Assembly (NCBI GenBank): GCA_001412365.1
Contig: LKUE01000182.1
Location: 1 to 7,005 of the forward strand
Source of the DNA: Desulfuromonas sp. SDB
Lineage (GTDB): Bacteria; SDB-A
Reading direction: 5' to 3'
Length of the DNA stretch: 7,005 bases
Position numbers and translations under genes: made by a program. Under the pieces are notes generated by a model that searched no databases, was not told where the DNA came from, and was given only the letters and a program-made list of their open reading frames with translations. How positions within the stretch are numbered: the first letter of the stretch is position 1; each line of letters starts with the position of its first letter. Positions 1 to 6,746 of this stretch are shown piece after piece.

Positions 1-569
1 AAAAGAGATTTTTCTTTTTTAAGATTATTCATCTCTTCCTTGAATTTATTTTGTGGCGCTTCAATATCATCACCGAAAACAGTATTCCTTATTATCTCTG
101 GTAAGCTGTATCCTGCAATATGATCGCTTGTTTCTTGTGGTTCTTCATAATTTCCGATAACCACAACTGAAGAATCTGGATTTTTTAAGCTAAATTCAGT
201 CAATAAAACTGGTATGAAACGAACTTCATCCCAAGGCCATGTAATAAGATGTGCACCTTTCGGTCTTTGCAGGACCCATTCATTATATGCCTCTTCTATT
301 TTATTCAGATTTACATCCCAGTAGAGTGGAATCCTTGAATTAATTCTCGAAAATGAAAGTTTTGCCAATTTGCGGGCATATTCATGTGTTTTGATGAATT
401 TTGATCTCCCCGAAAAATCCAAGTAAGGATAAAATTCACACCCACATCCAGAACAGCCAACCATTCCATCATTTTTTACGGTCAGATAAACGAGATCAGA
501 ATATGATCCCTTATGTGGCTCGTGGCATTGGGGGCAAGTTATACATGAATGAAAATATCTCCTTGTCAT
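1..569 (-). CDS. Unknown zinc-ribbon protein, fourth gene of the DISARM operon (3' end outside the window)
   Basis: I do not recognise this gene. The frame opens with ATG at 569-567, overlapping the drmC stop by 4 bp (ATGA), and stays open for 189 codons to the window edge, so the C-terminus is missing. An AGGTG Shine-Dalgarno lies 5 nt before the ATG. Near the N-terminus are C9, C12 and C15 (CITCPQC), then C39, C42 and C44 (CSGCGC), which look like one four-Cys zinc ribbon. Around residues 106-141 a hydrophobic strand, a WPWDEVRF loop, a helix and a second strand ending VVVIGNY resemble in layout the start of a P-loop helicase fold, but no GK[ST] Walker A is present. That resemblance is inference. 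The visible end is Lys/Glu-rich. No DNA methyltransferase or nuclease motif is seen. It could be a DrmE-like or new DISARM subunit; its coupling to drmC makes a role in the same system likely. Confidence 0.8.
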   Translation of the reverse strand, partial: MTRRYFHSCITCPQCHEPHKGSYSDLVYLTVKNDGMVGCSGCGCEFYPYLDFSGRSKFIKTHEYARKLAKLSFSRINSRIPLYWDVNLNKIEEAYNEWVLQRPKGAHLITWPWDEVRFIPVLLTEFSLKNPDSSVVVIGNYEEPQETSDHIAGYSLPEIIRNTVFGDDIEAPQNKFKEEMNNLKKEKSL

Positions 570-1033
570 TCACCCACCTTCCTGACGAGTGAGAGTACTT
601 TACTTGCAATTGCGGGATCTTCAACAAGAAAACCAAGTTCGTAATTGTTGGCCAGAGCATTGTATGTAAGATTCGCAGAACCGACAAGCACTCTCCGACC
701 ATCTGCCACTATTATCTTGGCATGCAAAACCCGGTTTTTCACAGAGTTAACTTCAAGGTAGGAGAATTCCTCCTGAAGGCGGAATATATCACGGGTTGCA
801 TCATTCATTGGATTTTTCCCGCCGTTATCATACAGGTAAATTGTAACGGCAACCCCGCGTTCAAGAGCTTCCGTTATCTTATTCACCAATCCCCTGTTCG
901 TAAGGACATAAACGGTCAGAACCAGCTGTTCCCGCGCTTCGTCTATCATTTCGCCAATCACAGATCGGAACGATCTGACACCATATCCGATCCAAGCTTC
1001 ACCAGTCGCAACAGGAATGATATTTGCAGTCAT
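566..1033 (-). CDS. drmC: DrmC, phospholipase D-like protein of DISARM
   Basis: A 155-residue protein of the PLD/nuclease superfamily with one HKD motif near the C-terminus: H104, K106 and D111, followed by the GSANLT signature at 118-123 and an NNYELG segment around 129-134. Residues 20-70 have the usual helix plus strand pattern of the fold (an LVLTVYVLT strand, then a helix and a VAVTIYLYD strand). A single HKD suggests it works as a dimer, as Nuc-type enzymes do. In characterised DISARM systems DrmC is the accessory PLD member and reportedly not strictly required for protection; its substrate is not settled. At 155 aa it seems shorter than the DrmC proteins I recall, though the catalytic half looks intact. 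The start at ATG 1033 is supported by a GAGGT site 7 nt upstream. It lies 5 bp after the drmB stop and overlaps the next gene by 4 bp. A stand-alone PLD nuclease is the alternative, but the drmAB context argues strongly for DrmC. Confidence 0.88.
   Translation of the reverse strand: MTANIIPVATGEAWIGYGVRSFRSVIGEMIDEAREQLVLTVYVLTNRGLVNKITEALERGVAVTIYLYDNGGKNPMNDATRDIFRLQEEFSYLEVNSVKNRVLHAKIIVADGRRVLVGSANLTYNALANNYELGFLVEDPAIASKVLSLVRKVGE
575..579 (-). promoter_or_regulatory. Ribosome binding site for the fourth gene, inside the drmC 3' end
   Basis: AGGTG on the minus strand lies 5 nt upstream of the ATG at 569 and is made of the last codons of drmC. With the ATGA stop/start overlap it supports the chosen start and translational coupling of the two genes. 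Confidence 0.6.
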
Positions 1034-1038
1034 TCCAA

Positions 1039-2838
1039 TTACCTCATCAGGAGATGTCTGTCCAGCCAGAGATTCCTGTGCTCACATGAAGTTTCTGACA
1101 GGAGAAGGCAGCTATAGCAGGCAGCGCCATTAATACTGTCCCTTGATTTTTTGAGATCACTGCACAGGGGATCGTTTGAACATACATCGATAATCCTTTC
1201 CGCATCCTTTACAATCTGCCCAAAAGACTTTACGTTTCCAGTAAGTCCACCCATCCCGCCATCTTCGCCAGGTGAAGTGTTGTAAATAAGAATGCCACCG
1301 TTTTTACCATCACTTGATAGATAAATCCTTTCTCGAAGCGAAGCTGCAGAATATCCAGTGAATCCTGCTAAGGCTCGGATCAAGGCGTGAGAAAGAGTGT
1401 GGAGCCAGATAAATTCAGGTAATACACAAATCTCCGTCCAGTCCGAATTTCCCGCATATCCAGAGAGGCCATATTCCTTCCAACGTGAATATGCATCACG
1501 CGAAGAAAGATCTGGGATTTTCCCACTTGCTGGTGTGATGAAAATCCCCTCTCCGAATCCCTCAAATCCCGGGTACCAGAAATAATTACCGAGGAGCACG
1601 GCCGTCGACAATGATTGAGCTTCTTCGTCACCTCTACCAGACACCATTCTCCGGTAACCTGTCTGGACAGTGATTGTCCGTATTTTTTTGACCGGGAAAA
1701 TCTTCAGTGGTGGAACGATGGAGAAGGATTCTGGTCGGTACTCCTCATAGTTATCCATTATAAAGTTGTCCTTGTGAGTGCCTGCTCCTGAACGAAGCGA
1801 TTCAAATTCCTCATACATCATTCCCAAAAAGGATGTATCCTCGACATTTAGCTGATTATAAAAAGTAAAAAATCCTTCAAAGCCCATAGATTCCATGGAT
1901 GATATTATTGTATCCACAGCATCATTGGACACTTTATCAGAGAGAGTGTCCCTCATCCATTTTATTAAACCCTCCTGACCCATTCCTAAAAGCGTTTCTT
2001 TTGGAAGGTTTATCATTCCATCAAGAAAATTAGAAATCGCGTTCCGCTGTAAAACCCGTGTAAGATTATTGTCATATTTTGGGATAGTCAGAAGGGTTAT
2101 CGTGTCGGCAATGCGGAGGGATGTCGACTGTCGTTGGGTGATTTTCATGTCTTTGTCACAATTACGTGGACGTTTTATTTCGCTGTAATATGGAGAGAAA
2201 TTCCCCTTCGGTTGTTCGTTTTCTGGACGTCTGCCCGTACAGAAAAAATTCATTCTATAGATTTCTTTCATTGTGTTTTTTTCTTTGCAGTCGGGGCACT
2301 GAATGACTATGTCAGCAAGTGAACTCCCCCCGACTTTCCAGTAATAAAACTGGGGTTTGCAGCCTCTGTGCTGATGAACTGCATAATGCCAATCAACTTC
2401 GTCAAGATGTCCGGCTGAACACGCAGCAACAAACCTGACAACGCCAGAATCCTCTTTTGTTTTACAAATTGGGCAAACATTATCGACATAAAGGATCGGC
2501 TCATGTTTTTTTGATTTCCGTCGCCCATAACAAATACTCCAAACTGGAAAAATCTGGGTTGCATAAACACGAAAATTATCTGGCTTTTCAAGTCCCGCAT
2601 TTGAAGGCAGAGCAACAATCCGCACTTTATGATCAGCTTTGGAATTTTTCTGAATATACTTACAGAGGCGAATATCAGGTATCTCAAATTTCTCAAAAAC
2701 GTCTTCACTGAAAAAACGCCCGAGACCGCGGTGCAGACTTGGAATCAGCCTCGGCCCGTTTTTTGTTTCGATAATAGAGCTGGGTCCGTATGTAAAGACA
2801 AACTGTGACCTGCTGATGTGTTGGAAATCCTTTCTCAT
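1039..2838 (-). CDS. drmB: DrmB, DUF1998 zinc-binding partner of the DISARM helicase
   Basis: A 599-residue protein with the architecture of DrmB, the DUF1998 protein that forms the core complex with DrmA on DNA. The N-terminus has the SQF-GPSSII-type start (residues 11-23) common in the family. A first Cys/His-rich region follows: C122 and C125 (CPIC), C140 with H144 in CSAGHLDEVDW, C160, C181 and C184 (CPDC), C200 and C227. The C-terminal DUF1998 module has HTLSHALIRAL (H480, H484), a Gly-rich segment (SPGEDGGMGGL, around 527-537), and a cysteine set C553, C559, C574, C577 and C585 just before the end. Both clusters probably bind zinc; that is inferred from spacing. The start is fixed: an in-frame TGA lies four codons upstream of ATG 2838, and GAGGT sits 6 nt before it. 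The gene follows drmA by 2 bp and precedes drmC by 5 bp. No damage is visible. Fused helicase-DUF1998 proteins exist, but here the two parts are separate genes as in DISARM. Confidence 0.92.
   Translation of the reverse strand: MRKDFQHISRSQFVFTYGPSSIIETKNGPRLIPSLHRGLGRFFSEDVFEKFEIPDIRLCKYIQKNSKADHKVRIVALPSNAGLEKPDNFRVYATQIFPVWSICYGRRKSKKHEPILYVDNVCPICKTKEDSGVVRFVAACSAGHLDEVDWHYAVHQHRGCKPQFYYWKVGGSSLADIVIQCPDCKEKNTMKEIYRMNFFCTGRRPENEQPKGNFSPYYSEIKRPRNCDKDMKITQRQSTSLRIADTITLLTIPKYDNNLTRVLQRNAISNFLDGMINLPKETLLGMGQEGLIKWMRDTLSDKVSNDAVDTIISSMESMGFEGFFTFYNQLNVEDTSFLGMMYEEFESLRSGAGTHKDNFIMDNYEEYRPESFSIVPPLKIFPVKKIRTITVQTGYRRMVSGRGDEEAQSLSTAVLLGNYFWYPGFEGFGEGIFITPASGKIPDLSSRDAYSRWKEYGLSGYAGNSDWTEICVLPEFIWLHTLSHALIRALAGFTGYSAASLRERIYLSSDGKNGGILIYNTSPGEDGGMGGLTGNVKSFGQIVKDAERIIDVCSNDPLCSDLKKSRDSINGAACYSCLLLSETSCEHRNLWLDRHLLMR
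1041..1045 (-). promoter_or_regulatory. Ribosome binding site for drmC, overlapping the drmB stop codon
   Basis: GAGGT on the minus strand is 7 nt upstream of the drmC ATG; its last T is the first base of the drmB TAA stop. The drmC frame stays open upstream of the ATG, so this site is the main argument for starting at 1033. Confidence 0.65.
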
Positions 2839-2840
2839 GA

Positions 2841-5800
2841 TTAAACCTCAAAACCTGTCGTTTCTTCGACATCCCTCAACGATTGTGGGGCGTTCCTGAA
2901 TACTGTCACAACTCCCTCTCTGCGCTCATGAGGAGGATCTCCCAGTACAACATGGTTTTCAGCCTTGGTATATTGTGAATATTCGTTGAATTTCAAAGGG
3001 ACTTGTTTCCCAATTTCTGAGGATTTTGCTACCCAGAGATCAAACTGTGATTTCATGAAATCGGACACGTGCTTCGGGAGGCGACCACGACCTTCGAGGC
3101 AAGACCTCAAGAACTCATTGAAATCTTGTTTGGCCTGCGTATTTTGAACTAAATGTCCATCATTTGGAGCCCAGCTGTTCATCGCATCAACCATGTTTCT
3201 GAGGAATGCAACCATGGCAGGTCCTGCTGCACGTTCAAGGCAACCCTCTGAAAATGGGGCGACAGATGCAGGCTCGACCATGAGATTGATTCTGTTATGA
3301 TAACCAGCAAACAGCTCATAGTGACTTAGATCCCGCGGTCTGCCCGCCTTATAAAAGACAGTTACAAGTGCTCCATGCTCTCTTCCTACACGGCCGGTTG
3401 CCTGGATATACTGAGAGGTGGTCTTCGGTTGACCGTTTACAATCATGAGTGAGAGATGAGGGATGTCAACACCTGTTCCAAACATCGAAGTTGTGAAAAT
3501 GGCATCGGGGTTGTCAACCGGGTCCCTATTTCCTCCCTGTTCAAGATCTTCAAGGATTTGCGGAATATCTGTAGAGTCAACTCTGCTAGAGAGTTCGATG
3601 ACCTTTTCTGCGTCAAGTGTCCTTGGTGAGCCTTCTGCAATCTGGCTGACTCTTTCGACAATATCCTCCCTGTAAAGGGAACGGTTACCACCCAATTCCC
3701 GGATGGAGTTGAAATAACCTACCAAAGTCCAAAAATTCGTTATATATTCATTATCCTGATTATTTTGACCTGTCTGAAGGTGTCGAGACCAGATTCTAAT
3801 GAGTGGTGTAAGTGCAGCCATTCCTGGGGCATAAACACCTAAATATACACGTCCTGGCCTTTTTTCGTCCCAAACAACATCCAATTTAGGATATCTCACA
3901 AAGAGACTGTCCCTATATGTAAGCCCATTTGGGGGGAAGAGAAATGTTTCACGACGAAATAGCTGTTTCACCTGTGTTTCCGCTTTATTAACGGTTGCGG
4001 AGGAAGCCACGTATTTTGGCCTTCCACCTGCATGCTTGATCAGTCCGTCAACTACTGATTCATATAGGCCAAACATACTCCCAAGTGGTCCTTCCATCAG
4101 ATGCAGTTCATCCTGAACGATAAGATCCGGCGGGAGGAATGGCTGTATTTCTATATTATATTCCGAATTAAGAGCCCCCTGTATAGTTTCCGTTGGAAGA
4201 AATTCCTTTTCATTTCCACGTAAATATCCATAGAGACGGTTGTATCTCTTCACGGCCCCAAACATTGAGCCTGCACGCGGTTCGAATGCGAGCCGCGCAA
4301 TCTTATCGGCAGTACTGACGATAATTGTGGGGCAACGGTGGTAAATCTGTTCATCCGTCGTGTATGCAGGCAAGGGCATTCTGTTACCTTTGGAGAAGGG
4401 GCCATGAAAAATGCGGAAATATGTACCATTTGTTCCTGTCGGCATTTTATTAGGAAACGGTGTCGCTTCCTTCCATTCCCTGATACTATTTAAATCACAT
4501 TCGGGATTATTACAGAAAATGTCAAAATCCGGATATTTATTCGTTCTCCTTGAAGGTTCTGGAGGAACAGGGAAATAGCCCGGACGGGAAGGTCTGAATG
4601 ACGCGATCACAAATTCTCCCCATTCCTCAAGCTGATGTACGAACTCATCAAACTGCTTATCCTGCAGTTTTGAGTTTGATTTTGTATTTATCTTAAGATT
4701 GAGATAATTCTCGGGGAGATCGTCAGCAACTATCTCCACTGATGAGACAAAATCGGGCAAATTGAAACCGCTAATCTTTTCCTTAACCGCGAATGAATCG
4801 TGTTTGGTACTAATTATCACATGAATAGTATTTTTCCCTTCAGAGAGTCCTGCTCGGGGAATTGATAACCATGACCCACACACGGGGCATTTGACAATTT
4901 GTGCCGGTTCGCCTTTAACCGTTTCTGAAAGTAATGCGTTGATTGCACCATATTCACCCCTGAGATGATTTGGAGAGACACCCCCACCAACCCACATACC
5001 TGTTGAAAATCGTATGGTTCCATATAGCCAGTCATCATCCACGGGACAGCCTTCTGGCCGCCAGCCGTGCAATCCTTCTTTTTCAAAGACACGAAGATAC
5101 TCCGCGGCCATTGTCATTAATAGAGTCCGTCTAAACTGCTGAACGGTAAGCAAGCGCAGAGTATAACGTGTAATGACTGACACACCTGCACCACACCTGT
5201 CATAGTGATCTCCTCTGATCCCTGTCGTTGCTTCCATCCTGCGAAGAGAAATGACAAAGGCCATCATCGCAAGATATGCCTCGGTTTTTCCACCGCCGGT
5301 TGGAACCCAGAGGAGATCCATTGTGTCACGATAGTCTGAATCACGGTTATATAGAGATTCAAGGCTGGCAAGGAAAAATGCAAGCTGAAAGGGTCGCCAA
5401 AGAAAATCTAATTCGGTATCTACAGCTTTTTTATGATTTTTCCATAAATTTTGAAGCATGATGACTCTGTTCGCAAAACAGAAAGCAATCCGTGCTTTTT
5501 CAGACCTCAAAACACAATTTAAACCTATTTCTAAGCGGTTCAAGGTCTGTTTCTGTTTTTTCAGAATTTTTCGGCCTTCGGGTAAATCTTCATGAACACC
5601 GCTGTTGAGTTTGAATTCCTGTTCATTTATCCAAGCTCTGTAATTTATTATAAGAGGGGAAAGGGATTTTCGGATCTCGTCCTCATTCCATAATTCTGAC
5701 AAATTCCGTGCGGAGAAATCGGGCGAAGATTCTGTTTCAAGAGCATTCCACTCAAACTCGGGTGCAGGGGCAGGATGGATTGGATTGAATTCTGAACGGA

Positions 5801-6638
5801 GATCGCAGGCTAAAAATTTCCTAGATTCATCTGAATATTCGCATTCAGGCCATATAATGTGCGGATTAAACCGTTCCTGGTATTCAATATCTTTCCAGAC
5901 AGCAGAACACATATGTCCCCTTACGAGAACGGGACAGTCTTTGTAAATATATTCTGCTTCACTCAGAATTTTTTGTTCGGGTGCAATGAGCGCACCTCCA
6001 TCTTCAAGGATTATACGTATTGAAGGCTGAAACAGGGATTTTTGTGTTATTGTATCTCCCCAGCAGTTTTCAGTCTTCAAATCATTGATAAGACTAACAA
6101 TAATATGCCGGGAAGTTGTGTTAACAGCGATTACACGGAGATTTAAGAGTACTTTCCCATCTTCTTGCTCATAGATAGGAATTTCAGAATTTTTCAGGTT
6201 TGAAAAAGGAATATTCAGGGTATTAAGAAAAGGTATTCGTTTCCATTTCTGATTTTCCTTGTCTTTTAAATTCTCAGTCGATGGATTATCTTCAATAACA
6301 AGCATATACCGTGCCCATGAGAGACAGACAGACAGTCCTGGTTCCCGTCCCTCCAAGATGAAAGAAATTCCGAATGATTTCGGTTTCATCTGTGGATCAA
6401 GCTCACTCGGTATTGATAAAAGTTGATCAGATCCGCGTTCACCGTCATCATATGGCAGATCATCATTTTCAGACCTGATTTCCTCTGAATCTGGTGTAAG
6501 AATCATCTTTTTACAGGATTTGGGAATTATAACACCAGTAACATATTCTGAATAGGGATTCGAGGTAAGAATTTCATTTGGACCAAATCTGGGTCCACGA
6601 ATTTCTCTGATGAGTTCGGTTATGTATTCCTCTCGCAT
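2841..6638 (-). CDS. drmA: DrmA, superfamily 2 helicase/ATPase of DISARM
   Basis: A 1265-residue SF2 helicase, the motor of the DISARM DrmA-DrmB complex that engages foreign DNA in the cytoplasm. An N-terminal region of about 440 residues has no motif I can name. The helicase core follows: Walker A PTGGGKT at 446-452 (K451); a RYTLRLLTVQQF block at 491-502 typical of this helicase group; STADKIA at 775-781; the Walker B box DELH at 843-846; motif III SAT at 880-882; motif V with GTGVDIP ending at P1060; and motif VI QATGRVGR at 1079-1086 with both arginines. Between motifs I and II lies a long insertion with two Cys pairs, C584/C587 (CPVC) and C709/C714 (CNNPEC), probably one split zinc site. 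All catalytic residues are present, so the enzyme should be active. The start is firm: ATG 6638 is the first ATG after an in-frame TAA at 6662-6660, and GGAG lies 8 nt upstream. It is the first gene of the operon in the window, 133 bp from an IS256-type transposase gene. Druantia-type helicases are related, but the size and separate drmB and drmC favour DrmA. Confidence 0.93.
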   Translation of the reverse strand: MREEYITELIREIRGPRFGPNEILTSNPYSEYVTGVIIPKSCKKMILTPDSEEIRSENDDLPYDDGERGSDQLLSIPSELDPQMKPKSFGISFILEGREPGLSVCLSWARYMLVIEDNPSTENLKDKENQKWKRIPFLNTLNIPFSNLKNSEIPIYEQEDGKVLLNLRVIAVNTTSRHIIVSLINDLKTENCWGDTITQKSLFQPSIRIILEDGGALIAPEQKILSEAEYIYKDCPVLVRGHMCSAVWKDIEYQERFNPHIIWPECEYSDESRKFLACDLRSEFNPIHPAPAPEFEWNALETESSPDFSARNLSELWNEDEIRKSLSPLIINYRAWINEQEFKLNSGVHEDLPEGRKILKKQKQTLNRLEIGLNCVLRSEKARIAFCFANRVIMLQNLWKNHKKAVDTELDFLWRPFQLAFFLASLESLYNRDSDYRDTMDLLWVPTGGGKTEAYLAMMAFVISLRRMEATTGIRGDHYDRCGAGVSVITRYTLRLLTVQQFRRTLLMTMAAEYLRVFEKEGLHGWRPEGCPVDDDWLYGTIRFSTGMWVGGGVSPNHLRGEYGAINALLSETVKGEPAQIVKCPVCGSWLSIPRAGLSEGKNTIHVIISTKHDSFAVKEKISGFNLPDFVSSVEIVADDLPENYLNLKINTKSNSKLQDKQFDEFVHQLEEWGEFVIASFRPSRPGYFPVPPEPSRRTNKYPDFDIFCNNPECDLNSIREWKEATPFPNKMPTGTNGTYFRIFHGPFSKGNRMPLPAYTTDEQIYHRCPTIIVSTADKIARLAFEPRAGSMFGAVKRYNRLYGYLRGNEKEFLPTETIQGALNSEYNIEIQPFLPPDLIVQDELHLMEGPLGSMFGLYESVVDGLIKHAGGRPKYVASSATVNKAETQVKQLFRRETFLFPPNGLTYRDSLFVRYPKLDVVWDEKRPGRVYLGVYAPGMAALTPLIRIWSRHLQTGQNNQDNEYITNFWTLVGYFNSIRELGGNRSLYREDIVERVSQIAEGSPRTLDAEKVIELSSRVDSTDIPQILEDLEQGGNRDPVDNPDAIFTTSMFGTGVDIPHLSLMIVNGQPKTTSQYIQATGRVGREHGALVTVFYKAGRPRDLSHYELFAGYHNRINLMVEPASVAPFSEGCLERAAGPAMVAFLRNMVDAMNSWAPNDGHLVQNTQAKQDFNEFLRSCLEGRGRLPKHVSDFMKSQFDLWVAKSSEIGKQVPLKFNEYSQYTKAENHVVLGDPPHERREGVVTVFRNAPQSLRDVEETTGFEV
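2845..2849 (-). promoter_or_regulatory. Ribosome binding site for drmB, inside the last codons of drmA
   Basis: GAGGT on the minus strand is 6 nt upstream of the drmB ATG and is formed by the Glu-Val codons that end drmA. An in-frame TGA at 2850-2848 overlaps it, so translation of drmB cannot begin further upstream. Confidence 0.65.
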
Positions 6639-6646
6639 GCAGGATT

Positions 6647-6650
6647 CTCC
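6647..6650 (-). promoter_or_regulatory. Ribosome binding site for drmA
   Basis: GGAG within AAGGAGAA on the minus strand lies 8 nt before the ATG at 6638. With the in-frame TAA at 6662-6660 it settles the drmA start. Confidence 0.75.
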
Positions 6651-6704
6651 TTCAGAATTTTATTGTTTCAAGGATGAATTTTGTCAAATGTAAATCAAGA
6701 TCCG

Positions 6705-6718
6705 ACAATGTCTATTGT
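6705..6718. repeat. Small perfect palindrome upstream of drmA, possible operator
   Basis: ACAAT and ATTGT arms of 5 bp flank a 4-base GTCT spacer, about 67 bp upstream of the drmA ATG in the only intergenic gap of the operon. The position would suit a dimeric repressor site, but arms this short in A/T-rich DNA can occur by chance. No regulator gene is visible in the window. Confidence 0.25.
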
Positions 6719-6732
6719 ATTCATTATCTCCA

Positions 6733-6742
6733 ATTTATTAAA
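6733..6742 (-). promoter_or_regulatory. Weak TATA-like element upstream of the DISARM operon
   Basis: TTTAATAAAT on the minus strand lies about 95 bp upstream of the drmA ATG and resembles an archaeal TATA box. It would place the transcript start near 6710, with a leader of roughly 70 nt. I see no convincing BRE beside it, and other A/T-rich stretches (for example near 6690-6697) could serve. If the host is a bacterium this call does not hold. Confidence 0.22.
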
Positions 6743-6746
6743 GATA

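Noticed and set aside
1-569. Cytosine methyltransferase (drmMII) expected near class 2 drmC
   Set aside because: The first 189 residues show no F-x-G-x-G cofactor loop or PCQ-type motif; they carry a zinc-ribbon-like Cys cluster instead.
722-1117. Open frame of 131 codons on the plus strand
   Set aside because: It lies antisense to drmC and the end of drmB, both of which show family motifs, and its translation has no recognisable domain or ribosome binding site.
2307-2708. Open frame of 133 codons on the minus strand in another frame of drmB
   Set aside because: It lies wholly within drmB, whose Cys clusters are encoded in the other frame; composition is that of a shadow frame.
4817-5092. 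Open frame of 91 codons on the minus strand inside drmA
   Set aside because: It overlaps the well-supported helicase frame, including the CPVC zinc pair, and shows no domain of its own.
2841-6638. Druantia-type helicase (DruE) assignment
   Set aside because: DruE-like proteins are larger and carry DUF1998 in the same chain; here DUF1998 is a separate gene followed by a PLD gene, which is the DISARM order.
6659-6687. Bacterial-type promoter TTGACA - 17 bp - AATAAA upstream of drmA
   Set aside because: The -35 is perfect but the -10 matches only 4 of 6, and the predicted transcript start would fall in the drmA ribosome binding site.
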